Of a stretch of DNA of 64,000 bases, positions 9,446 through 17,930 are shown piece by piece. The position numbers were made by a program, and so were the translations under genes. The notes beneath the pieces were generated by a model. It was not told the DNA's origin, did no database searches, and was given only the letters and a program-made list of their open reading frames with translations. Source of the stretch: Synechococcus sp. AG-679-A04 (GTDB lineage Bacteria; Cyanobacteriota; Cyanobacteriia; PCC-6307; Cyanobiaceae). Location of the stretch: NCBI GenBank assembly GCA_003210775.1, contig QCUI01000001.1, forward strand, positions 40,813 through 104,812. The letters run 5' to 3'. Each line of letters starts with the position of its first letter. The first letter of the stretch is position 1.

Positions 9446-10698
9446 AAAAATAAGCTTTTTTATAAGGTAGCACAGATAGAGAGGAGGAAAAAGCGAATGA
9501 TATAGCGCGCTAAAGCCAGAGAACAAGAAAAAAACATACTAGAATAATGCCTCAGAGTAAAAAGCAAAATGCGTCAGATGACTAATAAGCAGATATAAAA
9601 TCACGCATAAATAAAGAGACGAGCCTAAACATATAGTAAACTCAATCGGAAAGGTGTTAATTGCAATAAAGGATAATTTCAACTTTGCAACGAAAAGCAT
9701 GTGAAAAGAGAAGCAGAAAGAAAAATATATACACACTTTAAAGGAATCAAACCATCTAAAAATAGGAAAAAAGCTATAACTGCCTGATTATACCAAGCGT
9801 ATTGCTGAAAGCAGGCAAAAAAAGTGAAAAAAGCAGGGCGGAAGAACCTTAACATCCGCGAATATTGAGATGATTACAGATGCAAAATCGATATCTTGGA
9901 GGAATTTGGAGTCAAAACGAACAAAATTGAGAGCTTATAAGAGAGGATAGTCGGGAGAAGTTAGGGCCCCTTGATAGAGACGACTAAAGTCTCCACAAAA
10001 GACGGTCGACATCACACTGGGTGGGGGGTTGTCGCTGAGGTGCTGCTGCTACCGACACAACCAAATTGCTTTAAATCCGAAGATAAACAAATGTAAGAAA
10101 AATCGCGCTCGGACTTGATTGAAGTGCTGGTGAACAAACACAAGCGACTGAATTTGGTAGCGCCATTGGCTTCAAAGAGATCCTGAAGCAGAGTTTAAAG
10201 GCTCGCAATGACATAAAGACGTAGTGCACCGCACGAAGCAATTCGAACAGGTAATCAAACAAAACTTAAATCATGTGATCAAGACAAAAGCTGAAACACA
10301 AAACTTGAGCCAAACAAGAAACGAGAATAACTCGAGGAACCAAAGATAGTAACTTGAAAAAGTTGGGGGATCGAATATATTTTCAAAGAAATTAGATTGA
10401 GTTAGGCGGAAAAGTGCGTCTTCAGGCGATATATACAAGCGGTAGAGATGGAGGCCGAGAAAAATTAAATAATAAACAATTCCAACAAAGATATTGATAA
10501 ACCGATAAAAAAATCAAAACCCTGAAACTTACTGGATTATATGTCGTTGACAAGCCAAAAGTATTACGAGCAAGAAATCAAATATCAAAAAACTAAAAAA
10601 GCGTGAAGCAAGTTAGAAAAAGTGTATAAAAAGTATCTAAAAAGGGAGAATGAGGAAAAAATTAAAAGGTGCCAGGCAAAAAGGTTGAAGAAATAGAA
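9446..10698. other. 1.25-kb stretch without an intact gene, apparently decayed coding sequence
   Basis: No intact gene of convincing length is seen on either strand. The left part holds a minus-strand frame with two internal stops (see 9539-10012). The segment around 9960-10260 is locally richer in G and C than its surroundings and reads in short open pieces in several minus-strand frames, which suggests remains of an older gene. The rest (10260-10698) is A-rich on the plus strand with nothing recognisable. A promoter for the downstream minus-strand genes could lie here, but none stands out. Confidence 0.5.
9539..10012 (-). pseudogene. possible decayed hydrophobic-protein gene with two in-frame stops
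   Basis: From an ATG at 10012 one frame runs 158 codons to a stop at 9539-9541, interrupted by two in-frame stops. The last part (9539-9736) is open and encodes hydrophobic segments rich in Phe and Leu. The terminal stop lies one base upstream of an ATG at 9537 that would start the neighbouring phosphatase-like gene, the tight packing expected of neighbouring genes in this island. That spacing is the main argument that this was once coding. No family can be named, and chance openness on a T-rich strand remains possible. Confidence 0.3.
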
Positions 10699-11814
10699 TC
10701 ATGAGGAAGATAGCTCTTCGTAAGTCGTTGAATAGAGAATAGCGATAAAAACTTGACCTACAAAGTTAAAAATTGAACCGTAATGAATGGTTGAAATCAA
10801 AAGAACCAAAAAAGATAGTTGAAGGTTCAGCACTTTCGACAGCCTAAAAAAAGCGATAAAGAATATAGAAGAAGGAACTAAGCCGCAAATAGAAATCATA
10901 TTAAGGAGAACAAAATCTCCACCAATAGAAGTTTTTGAAACAATAAGGTTTTGCGAGCTACCAAAAAGAAAATCAATAATATTATCAAAAGAGATAGAGT
11001 TCAGCTTATCTTCCAGGACATAATAAATATAGCCAGGGCTTAGCTTTGTAGAGAAGAGTTGAAAGCCAAAATCGGACAAAAGGAAAAGAACAAAAACAAA
11101 TGCTGATGCAACTAAAGTGTAAATAAAACCTTTACTTATTGCAAAAGACTTAAAACATAATAACAAAATCTTCGAGAGATAAAATAAAATACCAATGCCT
11201 AAAACAAAGAAGCCAACAGTAGAGCCAGAAAGCAAAAAGACAAATAAAAGTGCTAAATAATCAAATAAATGAAGATGATTTAAAACAGGATTAGACTGTG
11301 AAAATATAGATTTTCTTATAATCAGAAGCAAAAGAACGGCTATAAGCGAGGCTGATATACTTGAATTAAGGGCTGGCCCGTAAAGACGGAAAGAACCTGA
11401 GACAAATTCAGCTCTTGAAAAAGCACTTAAATTAGCTAGATTAAAATGATTAATTATATAGAAAGGATGGAAGCCCAGCAACTTGGTATGAAAATACTCT
11501 ACAAAAGAAAAAAGATATAATGAACGGATAAAATATACTGTATTAATTTTAAAATTAGAAAACGCAAAAACAAACAGACCAACGCCGAAATAAAATCGCG
11601 ATATCATTATTGAAACAGACAGATGAGGGTAAAGAAAAAAGACATATAAACTAAGAAACAAACAAGTCAAGAGAAAAGGCAGGAATACCTTATTTGCTGC
11701 AGAAAACCTGTTGAAAAAAGTCCGAAGTGCAAGATAAAGGACAAAGATATAAAACAGTGAAGCAAAACCAAGCTGATAGGAAGGAATCGCAAAAAAAGAA
11801 ATAAATGATTGCAT
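10699..11814 (-). CDS. Wzy-like O-antigen/polysaccharide polymerase
   Basis: A 371-residue integral membrane protein with about ten hydrophobic segments across its length. There is a longer polar loop in the middle third (about residues 105-145, ending in RLYGPALNSS) and another in the last third. This topology and the RxxGPxxNSS-type loop resemble O-antigen polymerase/ligase (Wzy/WaaL) proteins, which join lipid-linked repeat units in the periplasm. Sequence conservation in that family is poor, so the call rests on topology and context. The ATG at 11814 shares one base with the stop of the upstream GT2 gene (TAATG), indicating coupling. Confidence 0.75.
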   Translation of the reverse strand: MQSFISFFAIPSYQLGFASLFYIFVLYLALRTFFNRFSAANKVFLPFLLTCLFLSLYVFFLYPHLSVSIMISRFYFGVGLFVFAFSNFKINTVYFIRSLYLFSFVEYFHTKLLGFHPFYIINHFNLANLSAFSRAEFVSGSFRLYGPALNSSISASLIAVLLLLIIRKSIFSQSNPVLNHLHLFDYLALLFVFLLSGSTVGFFVLGIGILFYLSKILLLCFKSFAISKGFIYTLVASAFVFVLFLLSDFGFQLFSTKLSPGYIYYVLEDKLNSISFDNIIDFLFGSSQNLIVSKTSIGGDFVLLNMISICGLVPSSIFFIAFFRLSKVLNLQLSFLVLLISTIHYGSIFNFVGQVFIAILYSTTYEELSSS

Positions 11815-12836
11815 TACAAGGAATTAAGTCTAAACATTACCATAAAATGGAAGAAATCAGACTGAAGCCTGACATTGTAAAAATAGGGGGTAAAAACAAG
11901 CCTAATGCAATAGCAGAGATATAAGAGTGACTTCAAAGATTTTTCAAACAAGATGTCGAGCAGAATTTTGTGAAACAAACACATCTTGGCATAACTAAAG
12001 TGTAGGGAAAACCAAAGACGGTAGGGTATAAAATCAAAAGAAGAAGAGTAATGATCAAGAATATAATTGACATTTCTGATGGTATTTTTAGGAGACGTTA
12101 GGGTTCGACGTATAGGCTTCACAGAAGACTGAGAAGAAAAACTACCAATATAGTAATACAATAGAGGCTTGCCAATATGAAGAGCTTTAATAGGAGATGA
12201 AATCAAAATATCCAGAAGAAGAATAGCATCCTCTGCACCAATGACCTCGCGGCTTTCTAAAAAATTATGTGATTTCAAGATGTTAGTAGAAATACTATAA
12301 GAGCCGACGGCTGTAATCATGCCATTTAACAATATGTCTTTAGACAAAGAATAGGACGAGACGTTATTAGCATAATTATTGTAACTCTTAGAGAAAGAAG
12401 TGGGTTTTATTATTTGTGGTTGATGAATTAGATCATAAAATTGAATACACGAATGAAAAACAATGTCAGGTTTATTGATTAGATGATCGGAGATTATTTG
12501 GCATCTATCGGACGAGCAAAGATCGTCAGCGTCAAGAAAGCAAGTATAATCGGACTGTACATGTTTGATACCAAGATTACGAGACCACGCAGGTCCACCA
12601 AAATTCCTCATAAGTTGAAAGAACCGAACAGAAGATGAACATGTATGTGTCGCAAGAAATTGCTGGATAATGTCAACTGTATTATCTGTAGAGCCATGAT
12701 CAACAATGATTATTTCGTTAAATGGCTTAATCTGGAAAAAGGCACTTGATAACGATCGAAAAATGTACTTCTCAGAATTAAAAGAAGTAAGAACTAAAGC
12801 AAGCGAAAAAGTATAATTAGACACTAAAGTAGCCAA
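11814..12836 (-). CDS. glycosyltransferase family 2
   Basis: A GT-A fold transferase of about 340 residues. The N-terminal segment ALVLTSFNSEKYIFRSL leads to IIIVDHGSTDNT and then the metal-binding FLDADDLCSSDRC near residue 100, all classic GT2 features. It would transfer a sugar from a nucleotide donor on the cytoplasmic face of the membrane. The start is uncertain: the frame opens at a TTG (12836) with a GTG at 12824. An ATG at 12853 is out of frame by one base across a run of six T on the coding strand. It is coupled to the Wzy-like gene by a one-base overlap. Acceptor and donor are unknown. Confidence 0.85.
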   Translation of the reverse strand: MATLVSNYTFSLALVLTSFNSEKYIFRSLSSAFFQIKPFNEIIIVDHGSTDNTVDIIQQFLATHTCSSSVRFFQLMRNFGGPAWSRNLGIKHVQSDYTCFLDADDLCSSDRCQIISDHLINKPDIVFHSCIQFYDLIHQPQIIKPTSFSKSYNNYANNVSSYSLSKDILLNGMITAVGSYSISTNILKSHNFLESREVIGAEDAILLLDILISSPIKALHIGKPLLYYYIGSFSSQSSVKPIRRTLTSPKNTIRNVNYILDHYSSSFDFIPYRLWFSLHFSYAKMCLFHKILLDILFEKSLKSLLYLCYCIRLVFTPYFYNVRLQSDFFHFMVMFRLNSL

Positions 12837-12911
12837 AAAAGATTCGTAGACATGAAAAGCAAGGAGCTAGTGTAAAAAACATTACAGAATCAAACAGCAG
12901 AAGCAAAGAGA

Positions 12912-13865
12912 TTAAAAAGATAATTCAAAAGAGTGGTTACTGCAGAATCTTAAAAGGTTATCAATCTCGGAAGAATGACTCATGGTGAAGATGTCAGATA
13001 AAATCTCACTATAAAGACTAGAATAGTGAAGCGGAGGTGTCAAATTATTTCCACTAAAATGGATTGATGGAGAAAACCCAAATAAAGAAGATGCACTAGT
13101 CTGAATTAAGGAAGCTATTTCTAAAAGCGTAAAAGAATGAGAAGAGCCTACATTAATAATATTGGGAGAAACAGATGATAACTCGCGAATATCATTGTTC
13201 AAAAGAGATGATACTAAATAACACAGATTTGTAATGGGCAGGAAGTTGCGAACAACACCAGCGTCATTGCGGATAACAATTTTTTGATCTAAAACAACCT
13301 GGCGGCAAAGGTCATTCACAAATAAATGCCAACATGCAATATTTGGTGAAATGGGGGGACCATAAACATTGGACAAACGCAAAATTGTACAGTGCATGTC
13401 TGATCTTAAAGCAATATCTTGCACAAATTTTTCACCGATAATATTAGAAATTGCATAGGGATGAGAATTTGATGGGATTGAAAACTCAGTAATCTCTCCA
13501 GCAAGAGGACTTCCGTAAATGTGAGCTGTTGAAAAATAAAAAAATTGCTTGATATTTGATTGAGTAGCTGAGTCTAACAAACGAGCAGTTGAATAAGCAT
13601 TAAATTTAATCGCAGAAGAAGGCGATAAAGAACAATCCTTGGCGTTCATTCCAGCTGCATGAACAAGAGCATCAACACCGCTACAAAGAGATTGAAGAGA
13701 TTGATTGCAATCCCAATTAATAACCCTAAATTCTAAGGATGAATGGCTGAAGCTAAGTTTGGATAAAGAACGTGTTGCAACAATGACATGATGACCCTGT
13801 TGGGATAAAAAAAGAGCAATTCGGCTTCCTAAAAAACCTGAACCACCTGTTAACAAAACGCGCAT
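12912..13865 (-). CDS. NAD-dependent epimerase/dehydratase, likely CDP-4-keto-sugar reductase or epimerase
   Basis: A 317-residue extended SDR. The cofactor motif GGSGFLGSR is at residues 7-15, VDALVHAAGMN near 65, a STAHIYG strand and the catalytic pair in YAISNIIGEK (YAISN lacks the Lys of a strict YxxxK). Directly upstream in the transcript (six bases away) is rfbF, and the rest of a CDP-deoxyhexose pathway follows further upstream. This makes reduction or epimerisation of the CDP-4-keto-6-deoxy intermediate a likely job. The shifted active-site lysine is worth noting and makes the exact reaction uncertain. Confidence 0.8.
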   Translation of the reverse strand: MRVLLTGGSGFLGSRIALFLSQQGHHVIVATRSLSKLSFSHSSLEFRVINWDCNQSLQSLCSGVDALVHAAGMNAKDCSLSPSSAIKFNAYSTARLLDSATQSNIKQFFYFSTAHIYGSPLAGEITEFSIPSNSHPYAISNIIGEKFVQDIALRSDMHCTILRLSNVYGPPISPNIACWHLFVNDLCRQVVLDQKIVIRNDAGVVRNFLPITNLCYLVSSLLNNDIRELSSVSPNIINVGSSHSFTLLEIASLIQTSASSLFGFSPSIHFSGNNLTPPLHYSSLYSEILSDIFTMSHSSEIDNLLRFCSNHSFELSF

Positions 13866-13871
13866 AGGAAA

Positions 13872-14630
13872 TTATAACCAAGGAGCTCCTTTGCTATACA
13901 AAGATTCAAGGAGGGAATGCTCACGCTTAGTATCCATACATTGCCAGAAACCCTCATGACGATAAGCCATCAGCTGACCAATGGACGCGGCGTATTCAAT
14001 CGGCTCACGCTCAAGGAGAGTATGGTCACCTTCAATAAGGTCAAAAAAGTCAGGTTCCACGACAAAAAACCCACCATTGATCCACCCATCTTGAAGCTGA
14101 GGCTTTTCTTGAAAGCTTTTAACAACTGGACCATCAAGATATAATTCACCAAAGCGAGCAGCTGGTCGAACTGATGTCATGGTGACTAATTTTCCGTGAT
14201 TACGATGGAATGAAAGTAAATCATCAACATTGATATCGGCAAGACCATCACCATATGTAATCATAGATGTCTCATTGCCGATGAAGTTCTTCATACGACG
14301 AACACGACCACCAGTCATAGTTTCATCACCAGTGTGCACAAGAGTGACACACCAATCAATAGGTGGTTCTTGTATAGGATTAACAACACCAGTACTGAAA
14401 TCAACAGAAAAATCAGCATTCAATACGCGATAATTTAGGAAATACTCCTTGATAACCTCAGCCTTATAGCCAAGTGCAACATAAAAGTCTTTATGCCCAA
14501 AACGAGCATAAATTTGCATAATATGAAAAAGAATGGGTTTATCACCAATACGGATCATAGGCTTAGGAAGGTGTTCAGTATATTCAGAAATACGAGTACC
14601 TAATCCACCTGCCAGCAGAATGACTTTCAT
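13872..14630 (-). CDS. rfbF: glucose-1-phosphate cytidylyltransferase
   Basis: This enzyme makes CDP-glucose from glucose-1-phosphate and CTP, the first step towards CDP-linked deoxysugars. The 252-residue protein starts with KVILLAGGLGTRISEYTE and then PKPMIRIGDKPIL, the nucleotidyltransferase signature. The middle carries TMTGGRVRRM and MITYGDGLAD, and the end has FWQCMDTKREHSLLE, all characteristic of RfbF. Length matches the family. Neighbours are an SDR (downstream, six bases) and an RfbC-like epimerase followed by rfbG (upstream, 20 bases), so the module is complete through the 4,6-dehydratase. Confidence 0.96.
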   Translation of the reverse strand: MKVILLAGGLGTRISEYTEHLPKPMIRIGDKPILFHIMQIYARFGHKDFYVALGYKAEVIKEYFLNYRVLNADFSVDFSTGVVNPIQEPPIDWCVTLVHTGDETMTGGRVRRMKNFIGNETSMITYGDGLADINVDDLLSFHRNHGKLVTMTSVRPAARFGELYLDGPVVKSFQEKPQLQDGWINGGFFVVEPDFFDLIEGDHTLLEREPIEYAASIGQLMAYRHEGFWQCMDTKREHSLLESLYSKGAPWL

Positions 14631-14650
14631 GCTATATACTCAAAGTATCA

Positions 14651-15100
14651 TCAAAAAAAATTAGAAGACCAACCATAGGGAATGCTTTTGTCATCGAAAG
14701 GAAGCCTCAAGATATCTGAGTTCGAATGTTTAATTGTAGCACAGTTAGCGACAAGAGCAGTTTGGGGGCCAACGCATTTAAAACCATTCCAAATAAGTGG
14801 GGGAATAGTAATAAGTTGATAGTTTTCAGGCGAGATAAATAATTCTTGAATAACACCATAAGAAGGACTATCGTATCTGTCATCGTAGAGAACAAGTTTG
14901 ATATGACCATGAACAACTGCATAGTTAAGCGTCATCAACTTATGTAGTCGCCAAGCCTTGATAGCTCCTGGATTAACTGTTGAGAAATAAATTTCACCAA
15001 ACTGCTTAAACTGACAAGAATCCTCTCGCAGCATGTGCATAACCTTACCTCGTTCATCGAAAATCTGACGAAGTGGGTAAGTGACCACGTCATGAATCAT
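14651..15100 (-). CDS. dTDP-4-dehydrorhamnose 3,5-epimerase-like protein (copy 1)
   Basis: A 149-residue cupin of the RfbC/RmlC class. It contains FDERGKVMHMLRED, FGEIYFSTVNPGAIKAWRLHK (with the His of the active-site region), LNYAVVHGHIKLVLYDDR and PPLIWNGFKCVG. It would epimerise C3 and/or C5 of a 4-keto-6-deoxy sugar, here most likely the CDP-linked one made by the adjacent RfbG, one base away. A second copy of the same short family sits on the other side of rfbG (16369-16824). It is shorter than RmlC (about 180 residues), so the exact reaction may differ. Confidence 0.85.
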   Translation of the reverse strand: MIHDVVTYPLRQIFDERGKVMHMLREDSCQFKQFGEIYFSTVNPGAIKAWRLHKLMTLNYAVVHGHIKLVLYDDRYDSPSYGVIQELFISPENYQLITIPPLIWNGFKCVGPQTALVANCATIKHSNSDILRLPFDDKSIPYGWSSNFF

Positions 15101-15101
15101 G

Positions 15102-16172
15102 CTAAAACTCCGGAAAATAAAATTTAAATTGCTGATGAGTCACCATAGAAATATCGTCTCCATCTAACCAATCTTTATACCAAAGAGCTGTCTGCTTGAG
15201 TGTTTCCTTAACATGCCATCTAGGCTCCCAGCCAAGGTAGTGAAAGGCTTTGTCACAATTAAGCTGCAATAGAGCAGCCTCATGGTTAAGGGGTCCAGAG
15301 ACAAGTTCCTCTATTGTTCCTCGACCAATATGACAAAAAATTGAAGAAGCGACTTCATTGACAGTCATGGCATTGGTGGATGGAGGGCCAAAGTTCCAAG
15401 CACCAGAATAATTAGATGGACTACGATAAAGATGGTAAGCGAGGAGTAAATAACCAGATAATGGTTCTAATACGTGTTGCCAAGGTCGCGTTGAGCAGGG
15501 ATTACGCAAAATCAGCGGGGAGCCAGATTGAATTGAACGAATACAATCGGGAACAATACGATCGAGCGCAAAATCTCCTCCACCAATAACATTACCAGCT
15601 CGAACTGATGCGGCGCCTAATGTAATACGCTTGTCAAAAAAAGACGATCTATAAGATGAAAAAATTAGTTCGCATGCTGCCTTCGAAGCACTATAAGGGT
15701 CCCTGCCTCCGAGCCTGTCATTTTCACGATAACCCCAAGGCCATTCTTCATTTTTATAACATTTATCAGAAGTAACATAGACAAGGGAACGAACTGAGTC
15801 GCAGAGCCTAATAGCATCTAACAAATTTGCAGAGCCAATAATATTTGTTGAATAGGTTGTTAAAGGATCATCATAAGACTCACGAACAAGAGGTTGAGCA
15901 GCAAGGTGAAATACTACCTCTGGCTGGAATGAATGGAGGATTTCAGAAAGGAAATTAGCATCACGTACATCACCTATTATATCTTTAATTTTAGGTGATA
16001 GATCCAACAAATTAAATAAAGAACATTCAGCAGCAGGTAATGAAAACCCAAGTATTTCTGCTCCAAGAGATGAAAGGATGAAGGTTAGCCAAGAGCCCTT
16101 AAAACCTGTATGACCAGTAATTAAAACACGCCGACCATGAAAAAAGTTGAATACATCAGAATAATTTGACAT
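15102..16172 (-). CDS. rfbG: CDP-glucose 4,6-dehydratase
   Basis: A 356-residue SDR that converts CDP-glucose to CDP-4-keto-6-deoxyglucose. The start shows VLITGHTGFKGSWLT, the form typical of RfbG. Further motifs are FHLAAQPLVRESYDDPL, the active-site stretch YVTSDKCYKN with WGYRENDRLGG, YSASKAACE with the catalytic Tyr and Lys, and SVRAGNVIGGGDF. All are hallmark RfbG segments. Its stop is one base from the start of the first RfbC-like gene. The 196-bp gap upstream (16173-16368) contains no gene and might hold a promoter, but none is evident. Confidence 0.96.
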   Translation of the reverse strand: MSNYSDVFNFFHGRRVLITGHTGFKGSWLTFILSSLGAEILGFSLPAAECSLFNLLDLSPKIKDIIGDVRDANFLSEILHSFQPEVVFHLAAQPLVRESYDDPLTTYSTNIIGSANLLDAIRLCDSVRSLVYVTSDKCYKNEEWPWGYRENDRLGGRDPYSASKAACELIFSSYRSSFFDKRITLGAASVRAGNVIGGGDFALDRIVPDCIRSIQSGSPLILRNPCSTRPWQHVLEPLSGYLLLAYHLYRSPSNYSGAWNFGPPSTNAMTVNEVASSIFCHIGRGTIEELVSGPLNHEAALLQLNCDKAFHYLGWEPRWHVKETLKQTALWYKDWLDGDDISMVTHQQFKFYFPEF

Positions 16173-16368
16173 GAGAAAATTGCTTTAAAACATTTAAAGG
16201 GGTCTGTGATATCTAGAATATAGTGGATGGGTAAATAAATATGGAGAGAGGCATAAGGGTACGTCAGGCATCAAGTTGCGTATTCATGCACACAAGGGAG
16301 CATAGGTAGAGGTGAAAAGAGGTAATTTAATGCATTATACAAGAAAAATACAAGTTCAATTTAATATA

Positions 16369-16824
16369 TTAAAATAATGAGGACCATTGATATGGAATAG
16401 AAGGGTCAAAGGCAGGTTTTCGCGTGATCTCTGAAGGAACATGAGGTTGTGTCGCACAATTAGCAACAATTGCTGTATCAGAGCCGATACATCTAAATCC
16501 ATTCCAAATGTTTGGAGGAACAGTGACCAATGAATAACATTCGGGGGAGAGAAATAATTCCTGAACCATACCATTGGTAGTACTAAAGGAGCGATCGTCG
16601 TAAAGAATGATCTGAACTTTACCCATGACACATGCATAATTCAAGGTGATCTGTTGATGCAAATGCCATGCTTTAATAGCTCCAGGATATGTACACGAAA
16701 AGTATATCTCACCAAATCGCTCAAATACAGAAGAATCTACATTAAGCATATGCATGACTGTTCCACGTTTATCAGAGATTTGTGTCAATGGAGTAACGGT
16801 TACTCCATAAATCATATTACTCAT
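16369..16824 (-). CDS. dTDP-4-dehydrorhamnose 3,5-epimerase-like protein (copy 2)
   Basis: A 151-residue RfbC-class cupin clearly paralogous to 14651-15100. It shares ISDKRGTVMHMLNVD, FGEIYFSCTYPGAIKAWHLHQ, LNYACVMGKVQIILYDDR, PPNIWNGFRCIG, the VANCAT stretch and the C-terminal SIPYQWSS. Both copies carry the AIKAWxLH block, so both are probably active. Two such enzymes around one rfbG suggest either two 4-keto substrates, for example before and after C-methylation, or a split of C3 and C5 epimerisation. This is inference; the sequence only shows the duplication. Confidence 0.85.
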   Translation of the reverse strand: MSNMIYGVTVTPLTQISDKRGTVMHMLNVDSSVFERFGEIYFSCTYPGAIKAWHLHQQITLNYACVMGKVQIILYDDRSFSTTNGMVQELFLSPECYSLVTVPPNIWNGFRCIGSDTAIVANCATQPHVPSEITRKPAFDPSIPYQWSSLF

Positions 16825-16849
16825 AAGAAAAGAAGATAAGAAAGAATTT

Positions 16850-17917
16850 TTACCGCATAGATATTTCCTTTAAAGCATAAGCGAGATCAGCTTTATTGAC
16901 AACATGAGAGAAACTGTTTGAGACGAAACTAACCCAAGCATCTTGTTTTTGATGATAGATTGGCATTAAGGAATTTGAAAGACATGAAGAGGGTATTGAG
17001 TTATGAGAATTAAATCGATCATCCCATGTTCCACTTAGAACACCATCAAGAAAACTTAGCAACATAGAGGCAAGAGGTGATGATTCTCGGCCCCATAAAG
17101 GGTCAGCTGAAAATGATTCACCGCAAACATCTAGAACACCTGGCTCTGTAGAGAAATCTAAAGAGATAGATTGTTGATTTGAATCGTACAATTTTATAAG
17201 CCTAACACGCTTTACATAGTTACGAGCAATATTAAGTGAAAGAGTGGATTTATTGGCATAAAGATTGATGCAAACATTAGAACCTCCATTATTGAGTATC
17301 AGGTCAGAGATGGATGCATTACTAACATCAATCAAAGGTGAAATGATTGAGAATATATGTGGAAGACAGTCAACAAACACCGGTATAGATGGATCAAAAG
17401 ACTTCGATTCGCCATAATTAATTTGTGCAAAAGAATCTAACCAATCAAACTGTAAATAAATGGGCTTGGAAAGGAAAGCACAACTGTCAACAAAGCGTTG
17501 AATATATTTTGCAAAAGAAAAAACAAGTGAACAGCATAATTTGGATTTCGTTTGTTGTTCCAGAGTAATTAACCTATGCACAGCGTCAAGCGAAGGGGCT
17601 AAGGGTTTTTCGACTAAAACAGGAACATTAAACAATAAAGATTTAGCTGCGATATATTCATGATCATGAGCAGAATTCGCTACAATGCATGCAGAATGCT
17701 CGGCAAAACAAACATCATCCAAACACGAGTAATAATGAAACGATCTATGAGATAAATTTAGCCTTGCCCATCTACGCATGAAAGAGATATTTTTTTTTGA
17801 AAAAATTGATATCGCAATATTTAAGGGCAAATGTATGTCAAGGACATTTAAGATGACTCGTGACCACCTGCCACCTCCAACGATAAGAATTGACTTCAAA
17901 GGCAAATACGTACGCAT
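16850..17917 (-). CDS. Gfo/Idh/MocA-family oxidoreductase
   Basis: A protein of about 355 residues with an N-terminal NAD(P)-binding motif (ILIVGGGRWSRVILNVL) and the family hallmark VEKPLAPS near residue 110, where the lysine contacts cofactor and substrate. Such enzymes oxidise or reduce sugar hydroxyl/keto groups. In this module it could reduce a keto group on the CDP-linked branched sugar. I chose the ATG at 17917; the frame reaches a TTG at 17944 that would overlap the methyltransferase gene by 14 bases. It lies between the second RfbC-like epimerase and the C-methyltransferase. Confidence 0.8.
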   Translation of the reverse strand: MRTYLPLKSILIVGGGRWSRVILNVLDIHLPLNIAISIFSKKNISFMRRWARLNLSHRSFHYYSCLDDVCFAEHSACIVANSAHDHEYIAAKSLLFNVPVLVEKPLAPSLDAVHRLITLEQQTKSKLCCSLVFSFAKYIQRFVDSCAFLSKPIYLQFDWLDSFAQINYGESKSFDPSIPVFVDCLPHIFSIISPLIDVSNASISDLILNNGGSNVCINLYANKSTLSLNIARNYVKRVRLIKLYDSNQQSISLDFSTEPGVLDVCGESFSADPLWGRESSPLASMLLSFLDGVLSGTWDDRFNSHNSIPSSCLSNSLMPIYHQKQDAWVSFVSNSFSHVVNKADLAYALKEISMR

Positions 17918-17930
17918 AAATCTAAATGAG

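Noticed and set aside
10071..10262. 63-codon minus-strand frame in the decayed region
   Set aside because: Isolated, no motif, and neighbouring frames carry similar short open pieces; treated as remnant sequence.
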